From NCBI GenBank assembly GCA_947626715.1, contig CANQTG010000009.1:1-44328 (forward strand): a DNA stretch of 44,328 nucleotides. Direction: 5' to 3'. A model generated the notes under the pieces. The model searched no databases. It was given only the letters and a program-made list of their open reading frames with translations, and was not told where the DNA came from. Positions 7,342 to 14,978 of this stretch are shown piece by piece (position 1 is the stretch's first letter; every line of letters begins with the position of its first letter). A program made the translations under genes and the position numbers. The DNA is from an uncultured Lachnospiraceae bacterium. GTDB taxonomy: Bacteria > Bacillota > Clostridia > Lachnospirales > Lachnospiraceae.

Positions 7342-9987
7342 TTACGACATCTTTCCCCGCTTCCCGACCACGAGCTTGCGCAGCATATCGACGGGTATGA
7401 CGAGGACAGCGAGCAGCATTGATACGAAAAGCGCCCGCATATTTAAGGTCGTGGTGCCGAACACCCCGCCTCCGATCTCAATGATGAGCGTCTGCAGCGC
7501 AAAGACGGCTCCCATCACAAGGATAAAATTCTTATTCTCCCCGATATGCTCAAACAGATTGAAGCGTTCCGTTCTCGTATTTAAGCTGTTAAAGATGATC
7601 GAATAGATGAAGAAGGCAAACATAAAGGTCCTTTTATACAGCTCGGGATCGCCGCAGCCCGCGGGCGTGACAAAATCCGTTATCCCGCCGACATTTTCAA
7701 GGATCAGAACCGCCCCCAGCGTGATAAATACGGAGCTGACGCCGATCGCGGACTTGATATACGCGGTCAGGATATTATCCGTTCTCTTTGCGGGCTTTTC
7801 CTTCATGTATCTGTCAAGGACCGGTTCTTTGCCAAAGGCCATAGCCGCCAGCGTGTCCATGATCAGATTGATCCACAGGATCTGTACGATGGAGAACGGT
7901 TCCGTCCAGCCCAGCAGCGGCGCGATGATATTGATCAACAGCGTGCTGATATTTACCGTAAGCTGGAAGATCAGAAACTTTCCTACGGATCTTGCCATTG
8001 TCCGGCTGTTCAATACGCAGTCCTTAATCGAGGTCAGGCTGTTATTGAGGATCACCACGTCGCCCGCCTCCTGCGCGACCGCGGTCCCGTCGCCCATAGC
8101 AAAGCCCACGTCCGCCTGCTTTAAGGCGGGCGCGTCGTTGACGCCGTCTCCCGTCATGCCGCAGACATTTTCCAGAGACTGGGAAAGCAAAACCAGCCTT
8201 CTTTTATCTAAGGGCTTCGCCCGGCTGACGACCCTGAGCGCAGGCAGCTTTTCCTTCAGTTCCTCATCCGGCATTTTTTCGAGCTTTTCATGCGTCAGGA
8301 CAACATCGCTTTCCTCATCCTTCAGGATACCGGCCTCTCTTGCGATCGCAGACGCCGTCTCCTCCGCGTCTCCCGTTACCATGACGACCTGTATGCCCGC
8401 GTCGTTTAAGATCTTGACCGTCTCCACCGCGTCCGTCCTTACATTATCCCGCAGACACAGGATCGCCATCAAAACGGTCTGCGGCCCGCTTATCTTCGCC
8501 ACGGCTAACAGCTTCATGGTGCGGCCTGCTTCTGCCTCCATCTGCTTCTCCAGAGCCCTCCTGTTCTCCGGGCCAAACTCCCTTAGATCGCCGTTTGGAA
8601 GCATATAGTGCGTCAGCCTGCCTAAGATATTTTCAGACGCGCCCTTCCAGTATACCGTACCGTCCTTCATCTGCGCGGTCGCGCACTTTTTTTCGGAGTC
8701 GAACCCGCTGACGGAAAGCACCTTATCCCGAGCGTTCCCGAGATCGCCGCAGCCGTTGTTTACGGCATAGGTCAGCAGCGCGCGATCCATATTGTTGCTC
8801 CCAATCGCTTTCCCTTCGGAGATCTTGGCGAGATTGTTCAGCACGATCGCTTCCATAAACTCCCGGTCCAGCAGATGAGGGACAATGCTGCCGTCGCCGA
8901 GGATAAATTCGACGAGCGAGAGATTCCCCTCCGTGATCGTCCCCGTCTTATCGCTGAACAGCACATTCATATAGGCGCAGTCCGAGAACGCGGCCTTATG
9001 ACTGACAAGTATGCTCTTTTTATACATGGATTCCGTATTCATGGACTGCACCAGACTATTCATCATCGGAAGCCCCTCCGGCACCGCCATGATGATGATG
9101 GAAGCCATCAGCATAACGGCCTCCGCAAGCAGCAATAGGAAAAAGACCGGCGTAAGCGCCCGATCCGCGCGCAGGATCGTAAGGACCGCCTGCAGGATCC
9201 CGGCGGCCACAGCCGCGGAAAAGCCCAGCTTCCCGATACCGGACGCCACGGCCTCCAGCTTGAGCGTGGAGGTATCCTTTCTTTCCTCCTGCGTATTCTC
9301 CGTAAGCGCCTTGTTGATCTTGCCCAGCTCGGAAGCGTCCCCGATCACGGTCGCTACCATATATCCTTCCCCGCTCGTCACCACAGAGCCCATGAACAAT
9401 TTGCAGCCCGACGCGTAATCCGTAGAGTCGGCCTCTTCCATAGAATCCGCGGGCGATTTGGATTCCTCTCTCGATTCCCCGTTCAAGGCCGCCTGCGATA
9501 CCTTGATATTTCCCGCAAAGAGCAGTCCGTCCGCCGGAACCTTATCGCCCGACTGGATCAGTATCGTATCGCCCTTTACGATCTCGCTCGTAAGCAGATT
9601 GAGCAGTCTGCCGTCCCGTATCACCTTTGCGCAGGTCTTGTTATATTCCTCCTGTAAAGCCTCGCTCCGGGAGGTATTCCTGTACTCGGACAGCGTACTG
9701 AACCCGGTCGCCAGCGCGATGGCAATTACGATACTGACGATCTCTATGACGTCATTTTCACCCGACATCGCCGGATAGAGCGCGCCGAGGAGGGCCAGCA
9801 GGATCTTTATGAGCAGCGCCCCGCACAATACCCGGATCCAGATATCTTGGAACGCTTTTACAAGCATGGACCATAAGGATTCCTGCTCCTTTCTCGATAA
9901 GGCGTTCTCCCCGTTTTCCCGTCTGCTCTCATCCGCTTGGGCTTCTGTGAGTCCCTTCATCAAGATCTCTTTTCTCATTTCGTTCAT
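7342..9987 (-). CDS. P-type cation-transporting ATPase (Ca2+-ATPase-like)
   Basis: 881 residues with all P-type landmarks: actuator loop ALNGES (about 167-172), PEGLP in the fourth membrane helix (303-307), the phosphorylation motif SDKTGTIT (Asp346), VMVTGD, and the hinge GDGVNDAPALKQADVG. PEGLP and the C-terminal membrane block place it in the P2 (SERCA/PMCA-like calcium) group, so it most likely exports Ca2+ from the cell. The stretch between PEGLP and DKTGT is divergent from typical calcium pumps, so ion choice is not certain. AGGAGG lies eight bases before the ATG. A weak TTGACA-like promoter may lie at about 10068-10090 inside the NUDIX remnant tail. Single-gene unit, ending just before the infC promoter. 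Confidence 0.88.
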   Translation of the reverse strand: MNEMRKEILMKGLTEAQADESRRENGENALSRKEQESLWSMLVKAFQDIWIRVLCGALLIKILLALLGALYPAMSGENDVIEIVSIVIAIALATGFSTLSEYRNTSRSEALQEEYNKTCAKVIRDGRLLNLLTSEIVKGDTILIQSGDKVPADGLLFAGNIKVSQAALNGESREESKSPADSMEEADSTDYASGCKLFMGSVVTSGEGYMVATVIGDASELGKINKALTENTQEERKDTSTLKLEAVASGIGKLGFSAAVAAGILQAVLTILRADRALTPVFFLLLLAEAVMLMASIIIMAVPEGLPMMNSLVQSMNTESMYKKSILVSHKAAFSDCAYMNVLFSDKTGTITEGNLSLVEFILGDGSIVPHLLDREFMEAIVLNNLAKISEGKAIGSNNMDRALLTYAVNNGCGDLGNARDKVLSVSGFDSEKKCATAQMKDGTVYWKGASENILGRLTHYMLPNGDLREFGPENRRALEKQMEAEAGRTMKLLAVAKISGPQTVLMAILCLRDNVRTDAVETVKILNDAGIQVVMVTGDAEETASAIAREAGILKDEESDVVLTHEKLEKMPDEELKEKLPALRVVSRAKPLDKRRLVLLSQSLENVCGMTGDGVNDAPALKQADVGFAMGDGTAVAQEAGDVVILNNSLTSIKDCVLNSRTMARSVGKFLIFQLTVNISTLLINIIAPLLGWTEPFSIVQILWINLIMDTLAAMAFGKEPVLDRYMKEKPAKRTDNILTAYIKSAIGVSSVFITLGAVLILENVGGITDFVTPAGCGDPELYKRTFMFAFFIYSIIFNSLNTRTERFNLFEHIGENKNFILVMGAVFALQTLIIEIGGGVFGTTTLNMRALFVSMLLAVLVIPVDMLRKLVVGKRGKMS

Positions 9988-10066
9988 AACTCTTTCCTCC
10001 TAAGCTCAGCAGGATCCATAAAAGACTTCGTTAAGAAGCAATGTTATCAATTTAAAAAATATTTTT

Positions 10067-10204
10067 TCACTTTCCAATATCAATGTCAACAGTAAAATCC
10101 GCAAAACACCCTCCATGCAATGACCACGTGCCATTGTCTTCATGCACAAGCAGAATTTTACCGTCAACAAAAACTGCCGCGCGTGTATCTACTGTCAGTT
10201 TATT
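10067..10204 (-). pseudogene. NUDIX hydrolase N-terminal remnant
   Basis: The minus strand reads VDTRAAVFVDGKILLVHED, then NGTWSLHGGCFADFTVD and a stop. This matches the segment that leads into the NUDIX box in Firmicute NUDIX/ADP-ribose pyrophosphatase proteins, where VDTRAAVF and GTWSLPGG are common; the expected proline is His here. The catalytic GX5EX7REUXEEXGU box is absent, the frame is closed on both sides, and no start codon with a ribosome binding site is visible. It is a 46-codon relic between the ATPase and the protease genes. Confidence 0.65.
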
Positions 10205-10237
10205 TCACCTGATATGGTAACGACAGAATCCGGGAGC

Positions 10238-10257
10238 GCGCAGCGTGACGGCTGCGC
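10238..10257 (-). terminator. GC-rich hairpin after protease gene
   Basis: GCGCAGC-N6-GCTGCGC forms a 7-bp stem 12 bases past the protease stop. No T-run follows on the minus strand, so termination is only possible. Confidence 0.3.
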
Positions 10258-10268
10258 CCCTTCCTCTC

Positions 10269-12071
10269 CTAATCCGGTATGCTCTCCGCCACGCACAGCG
10301 CCCCGTACCCCACCAGCGCGTTCGGGAAGGAGGAAAAGCCCGGCAGCGGCCTCGCGCCCCGCTGCAGATACGCCTTCACCTTCTGCCCGTACAGGTAAGG
10401 ATCGTTGCCCATGACGATTCCCCATTCCATCAGAAGCGCCGCCGCGCCCGTTACAAAAGGCGTCGCAAAGGAAGTGCCCGTTACGCTCACATATCCTCCG
10501 CCCGACGCCGTCGTCATGATATTCACGCCCGGAGCCGCCAGATCCGGCTTGCTCTGCACGATACGGCTCTGTTCTGCGTCCGTCTTTAGCTGATAGCCCC
10601 GCCCCGAAAAATCGGCATAGGCGTCGTTTCCCGTATGATACGCGCCCACCGTGACCACGCGGGACGCGGTGGAGGGTATGGTCAGCGTCACATCGGGTGT
10701 CGGGCGGTAGAAGACCGTATCCAGCCCAAGAACCGCCTGACTCGGCAGATACATGGCGTAGTTCCCGCTCACCACCCGCACGGGGCGGAAGAAAAAGCTC
10801 CATACCCCGCCGTTGACATAACGCTCCACGGGCAGAAAGTCCAGATAGATCTCCTGCTGCGCCGAATAGGGCGTCGGCTCTCCGACATATAAGAGCAGCT
10901 CCGTCCCTTCCAGACGGATCCGGCGCAGGCGTTCCCCGCCCCTATCGTCCGTCGAAAATCTTATCCGGCTCCCCGCGGGGGAAGTCAGCGTGATCTCAAA
11001 GGTATCGGCATAGTCCTTCCATAGCTGCACGCTGAAAGCGCGCTCAAAATTCCCGACCGCCAATTCCGCCAGATCATTTTGGTACACGTTCCCCGACACA
11101 TGGCCTCTGGCCGCCCCTTCATTCCCGCTCCCGACGCAGATCACGCTGCGGCCCAATTCCGACGCGCTGTCCAAAAAGCGCTCCAGAAGCGAAGTCCCGT
11201 CGTGGGAACCGTAGGTATTTCCAAAGCTCAGATTCACCGCGATGGGCATCTGCAGCGCGATCGACTTTTTGACCAGATAAGTCACCGCCCGCATCAGCTC
11301 TGTCGTATGCGGAAAGGAGTCGCCGTCCGGCGTATCCAGTTTTACGATCAGCAGGCTGCTCCCCGGCGCGACGCCCGTATCCGCCCGCCCCGAAAGCGTC
11401 TCCGGCAGGCCGCTTCCTGCGCCGCCCGCCGCGATCCCGGCTACGGCGGTGCCGTGCCCGTTCACATCGCCCGCGGGCAGGGCAATACCCGCAGACATAT
11501 CCGCGCTTTCCGGCATGGCGCGAAACAGCGCCGCGTCGATCTGCTCCTTAGAAAACTCCACGCCCGTCCGAAACCCTTCCGGCGGCTGAAACCCTCTTTG
11601 GACATCGGGCGTAAGACTCTGATCCCACAGCGCGAGAATCCGCGTGCTGCCGTCCGCGTTGCGGAAGGCCGGATGCGTATAGTCAATACCGGAATCCGCG
11701 ATCCCGATCAGCACTCCCTTTCCGCTTAGATACGGCGGCCGGATCGTCACCGGAAGGACGCAGGACGCCTGCTTCCCCGCATACGTCTGGAAATAAAGAC
11801 GCTTCGGCTTTTCCACATATTCGATCTCTTCTATTTGTGACAGAAGCGTCATTTTATCTTCGGACAGCTGCAGGATCGCATATCCCGCCAACAGCGGCTC
11901 TACCACAATGTCATATTGTTCCAAAAAAAGAAGATCACCGTGATATTTCACTATGACCTCCCATTGATTCCTGCGGGTATCGAACCCTACCTTTAAAACC
12001 TCCGAGCGTTCCCGCTCCTGCGGCGTCGCCTCGAGCGCCGCGTTGAGCAAAAGCTCCAGCTTTTCGTCCAT
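10269..12071 (-). CDS. Csp-type subtilisin-like serine protease (S8)
   Basis: 600 residues. The catalytic triad is intact: Asp126 in IADSGIDYTHP, His206 in VNGHGTAVAG and Ser534 in GTSFATPFVTGA. There is no Sec signal peptide; an N-terminal pro-region of roughly 100 residues precedes the domain, and a large beta-rich insertion lies between His and Ser. This architecture matches clostridial CspA/B/C proteases, which process the cortex hydrolase pro-SleC during spore germination. Such a role fits a sporulating host but is inference; no sleC lies here. The ATG at 12071 is preferred to those at 12095 and 12080, because AAGGAG is ten bases before it. Confidence 0.85.
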   Translation of the reverse strand: MDEKLELLLNAALEATPQERERSEVLKVGFDTRRNQWEVIVKYHGDLLFLEQYDIVVEPLLAGYAILQLSEDKMTLLSQIEEIEYVEKPKRLYFQTYAGKQASCVLPVTIRPPYLSGKGVLIGIADSGIDYTHPAFRNADGSTRILALWDQSLTPDVQRGFQPPEGFRTGVEFSKEQIDAALFRAMPESADMSAGIALPAGDVNGHGTAVAGIAAGGAGSGLPETLSGRADTGVAPGSSLLIVKLDTPDGDSFPHTTELMRAVTYLVKKSIALQMPIAVNLSFGNTYGSHDGTSLLERFLDSASELGRSVICVGSGNEGAARGHVSGNVYQNDLAELAVGNFERAFSVQLWKDYADTFEITLTSPAGSRIRFSTDDRGGERLRRIRLEGTELLLYVGEPTPYSAQQEIYLDFLPVERYVNGGVWSFFFRPVRVVSGNYAMYLPSQAVLGLDTVFYRPTPDVTLTIPSTASRVVTVGAYHTGNDAYADFSGRGYQLKTDAEQSRIVQSKPDLAAPGVNIMTTASGGGYVSVTGTSFATPFVTGAAALLMEWGIVMGNDPYLYGQKVKAYLQRGARPLPGFSSFPNALVGYGALCVAESIPD

Positions 12072-12218
12072 CCTGAGCATTCTCCTTTTTCTCATATCCC
12101 TTTATGATATGCAGAAACGGGAAGGTCTGCGCTCCTTTCCTGAAAAACAAGCGCCGACCGCCGCGCATTTTCCTCAAAGGCACGGGAGAACCGGATAGAC
12201 GGATCTTTTGATCTTATA

Positions 12219-12246
12219 TTTTATATCATGCATTTTATATCATACA
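12219..12246. repeat. Two tandem 14-bp AT-rich repeats
   Basis: TTTTATATCATGCA is followed directly by TTTTATATCATACA, one mismatch between units, just after the stop of the degenerate HD-GYP gene. Confidence 0.8.
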
Positions 12247-12253
12247 TTTTCTG

Positions 12254-13273
12254 TCAGGCATTATAATACGAAGTAACGTTAAATTTGCTGTCCGTCAAAA
12301 GCGTAAAGATATCCTTGCTCACATAGCCCCTGTCCTGCGCCAGTTCGCTGACGACAAAATCAAACTGTAAGTCATTGTGCTCCCGGTACTTACTGTATAG
12401 AATGTCAAAGCGTTCCACGAGACTGCACATCTGCGCATACACGGACAGATTGCCGCCTGAAGTCCTGCCCGGATAACCGGCTCCGTCATAGCGTTCGTGA
12501 TGATTGGTACAGATATCCGAACAGATATGTACAAAATACGTGCAGTGCTTCGACGGATTGATCCTGATGATCTCCGCCCCCAGCGTCGTATGGCTGTCCG
12601 CTAGGCTTACCCCGGCCTCCTCCTCGTCCCAGTTCGCCGATCTGCCCCGCACGGTCAGCATATGCCCGATATTGCAGAAATAGGCCGATTGGCTGACGAT
12701 CTCGATCTTTTCCTTATCCAGATTGGAGGCGAAGGTATTGGCCGAATAGCGGTTTAACAGGATCCGCATGAGACCTACCATACGTTTGTAGTGTTTGTTG
12801 TCCTCCTTCGTATTGGCGAGGAACTTATCATAGACATTCATCAGATTCGCGATATAGCGGTTGGTCTCCTCAATATCCTCGATCCCCAAAACAGCGTCCT
12901 CAAAAACGCCGAGCTTTGCCTTTAGGCGCGTCAGGACGTCCTCCCTGTCAAAGGGCTTTCTGATAAATTCAGACACATTCAGCATGGCCGCCTTTTCGAT
13001 ATTTTCCTTCGTCGCCTCCGCCGTGATCATAAAGACCGGGATATTGATATTCTTGCTGTGCATAAGCTGCAGCACGCTGAACCCGTCCAGTACCGGCATC
13101 GAAACGTCGAGCATGATCGCGTCCAGATATTCTCCCTGCTTGAGTATCATCTCGAACGCGGCATAGCCGTTGCTCGCCTCGGCGGTCAAAAATTCCCCTT
13201 CTAGGATACCTTTTAATATTTCTCTGTCTATCTCGGAATCGTCTACGATCAAAATCTTTTTATAATCTTTCAT
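12254..13273 (-). CDS. Receiver protein with degenerate HD-GYP domain
   Basis: 339 residues. The N-terminal receiver is intact (acidic DD at 11-12, phospho-acceptor Asp56 in IMLDVSMP, Lys106 in RKPF). The C-terminal half aligns with the HD-GYP domain of the neighbouring protein but lacks its metal centre: the expected HDIGK is FCNIGH, with Cys200-Asn201 replacing His-Asp, and the later VVDVYDA region is VERFDIL. The HHERYDGAGYP segment is retained. It is therefore unlikely to hydrolyse cyclic-di-GMP and may bind ligand or partner instead. Third gene of an HPt / REC-HD-GYP / REC-HD-GYP series; 60 bp behind the active paralogue. Confidence 0.85.
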   Translation of the reverse strand: MKDYKKILIVDDSEIDREILKGILEGEFLTAEASNGYAAFEMILKQGEYLDAIMLDVSMPVLDGFSVLQLMHSKNINIPVFMITAEATKENIEKAAMLNVSEFIRKPFDREDVLTRLKAKLGVFEDAVLGIEDIEETNRYIANLMNVYDKFLANTKEDNKHYKRMVGLMRILLNRYSANTFASNLDKEKIEIVSQSAYFCNIGHMLTVRGRSANWDEEEAGVSLADSHTTLGAEIIRINPSKHCTYFVHICSDICTNHHERYDGAGYPGRTSGGNLSVYAQMCSLVERFDILYSKYREHNDLQFDFVVSELAQDRGYVSKDIFTLLTDSKFNVTSYYNA

Positions 13274-13333
13274 CTCATCCCCCTCCTGCCTTCTGGCAGA
13301 ATCTTTCTCAGCTTCACGCAGCCGGATACGCCT

Positions 13334-14359
13334 TTACAGTTTATCCAGAATCTTCTTAAACGATGACAATACTTTGGGATTGAAAGCGCCGCACTCGCCG
13401 TTATAGATCATATCTACCGCAACTTCTTTGGAAAACGCCTTCTTATATACGCGCTCCGAGATCAGGGCGTCGTACACGTCCACCACGGAAACGACCTGCG
13501 CCCAGATCGAGATCTCATCTCCCTTCAGACCGTCCGGGTATCCCTTCCCGTTCCAGCGCTCGTGATGATGGCGGCAGATATCATAGCTGTAATTATAGAT
13601 CTCATTGTTCATAAGATCCGGCATATTTTCAAGGATCTCGCAACCCTTTACGGTATGCTGCTTCATGATCTCAAACTCTTCCTGCGTCAGCTTGCCGGGC
13701 TTATTCAAGATACTGTCCGGTACGGAGATCTTTCCGATATCGTGGAGCGAGGAGGAGGTGACCACCTTTTCGATCTCTTCCTTAGGCAGACGATACTCAG
13801 GATAGGTATCGCTGACCTCCGTCATCAAGATTCTGGTCAGCCCGCAGATACGCTTCACATGTTCTCCCGACTCGCAGTCCCGAAACTCCAATACCGTAGC
13901 CAGTGTCTGCACAATGGACTGGTTCATCTCGTTTATCTTGCGCACCTGTTCGTCTATAATGCTCTGCAGATCGTTACGATGTTCATACAGTTCGATCACA
14001 TTATTCACCCTGCACTTTAAAAACTGCGTGGTAAACGGTTTCGTTATGATATCAATAGCACCCAGATTATACCCCTCTAACAGCATTTCCTCGCTATCAG
14101 CGGCCGTGATCAGAAATACGGGGATCTTGCTTATCTTCCCGTTCTCGTTCATGGCCTTTAATACGTCGATCCCGTTTAAGCCCGGCATGATCAGATCGAG
14201 CAGGACGGCGGTGATATTTTCCCTGTTATTTATGATCTCTATCGCTTCCGCCCCGTTGCTGGCTTCCACTATCGTATATTCCTTGTGAAAGATCTCATCC
14301 AGAAATACGCGGTTGATCTCAATATCATCTACGATCAATATCGTTTTTTCTTTCTTCAT
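13334..14359 (-). CDS. Response regulator with HD-GYP phosphodiesterase domain
   Basis: 341 residues: receiver domain 1-120 (Asp55 in VLLDLIMPG, Lys107 in TKPF), helical linker 120-150, HD-GYP domain 150-335 with LHDIGKISVPD (206-207 His-Asp), QHTVKG, HHHERWNGKGYPDGLKGDEI and VVDVYDAL. HD-GYP enzymes cleave cyclic-di-GMP to GMP or pGpG in a metal-dependent reaction, so this regulator probably lowers the messenger when phosphorylated. No histidine kinase is adjacent; the upstream HPt protein may pass the phosphate. 53 bp behind the HPt gene. Confidence 0.92.
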   Translation of the reverse strand: MKKEKTILIVDDIEINRVFLDEIFHKEYTIVEASNGAEAIEIINNRENITAVLLDLIMPGLNGIDVLKAMNENGKISKIPVFLITAADSEEMLLEGYNLGAIDIITKPFTTQFLKCRVNNVIELYEHRNDLQSIIDEQVRKINEMNQSIVQTLATVLEFRDCESGEHVKRICGLTRILMTEVSDTYPEYRLPKEEIEKVVTSSSLHDIGKISVPDSILNKPGKLTQEEFEIMKQHTVKGCEILENMPDLMNNEIYNYSYDICRHHHERWNGKGYPDGLKGDEISIWAQVVSVVDVYDALISERVYKKAFSKEVAVDMIYNGECGAFNPKVLSSFKKILDKL

Positions 14360-14412
14360 TCCCTACTCCATCACAGACACGGCTCCCGCAGCCGAATAGC
14401 GGCGGTTATGTA

Positions 14413-14757
14413 TCACGCATATTTCGCTATGCAGTCCAGAATCTCCTTTTGAACCGGAAGCACCTTCGCCAATACCTCTTTTGCTTCCTGCGCCTTATTC
14501 TTACGCAGCAGCTCCGTGATCTCCGAGTACGCCTCATACATCGGCGTGATCGACAGATTGCCCGACGTCCCTTTGACCGCATGAGCGATCTCGGCCATCT
14601 TCTCGCAGTCGCTCTCGGCAAAATCCATCGGAATGGTCATGCCTTCCATCATATTTAAAAATTTCCCTAACATTCTCGTATACAGATTCGCGTTTCCGTT
14701 CATACGCGCGATCGCACTCTCCGTATCCACTCCCAATGCCTTTAACTCATTCAACAT
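14413..14757 (-). CDS. HPt (histidine phosphotransfer) domain protein
   Basis: 114 residues with the HPt active site AHAVKGTSGNL, whose His is the phosphate carrier in multistep phosphorelays. The ATG at 14757 is chosen over 14829 for two reasons: AAGGAGG (14769-14776) precedes it, and the promoter at 14820-14848 would start transcription inside the longer frame. The residues after the start (MLNELKALGVDTESAIARM) are the usual HPt N-terminus. First gene of a phosphorelay-like operon with two receiver/HD-GYP proteins; the kinase must be elsewhere. Confidence 0.88.
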   Translation of the reverse strand: MLNELKALGVDTESAIARMNGNANLYTRMLGKFLNMMEGMTIPMDFAESDCEKMAEIAHAVKGTSGNLSITPMYEAYSEITELLRKNKAQEAKEVLAKVLPVQKEILDCIAKYA

Positions 14758-14819
14758 GGCCTTCAGCCCCTCCTTACTATGATCCCGCCATACCCGGTCA
14801 TGGCAAAATTCTAATTTGT

Positions 14820-14848
14820 ATTCTATCATAAAAAGGATTTCCGGTCAA
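14820..14848 (-). promoter_or_regulatory. SigA-type promoter of HPt/HD-GYP operon
   Basis: Minus strand TTGACC, 17-base spacer, TAGAAT. Predicted transcription start near 14813, which fixes the HPt start downstream of it. Confidence 0.7.
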
Positions 14849-14900
14849 CCGGACGCGCCTCTCTCGCCGTACTTTTTCGCCGGAGGATCCCCGCACAATA

Positions 14901-14950
14901 AAAGCGCCGCGGCGGGCAGTCGGCGCTGTCCCGATACGGCGCTTTTTTTT
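14901..14950. terminator. Terminator between htpG and HPt operon
   Basis: AAAGCGCCG pairs with CGGCGCTTT; a run of eight T follows on plus and TTTTATT on minus, so it can end htpG transcripts. Confidence 0.75.
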
Positions 14951-14978
14951 GTCTGATACGGGCTTTCCTTCCCGCTAT

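Noticed and set aside
7607-8608. 333-codon plus-strand frame inside the P-type ATPase gene
   Set aside because: Antisense to a gene with all P-type motifs; no start signals.
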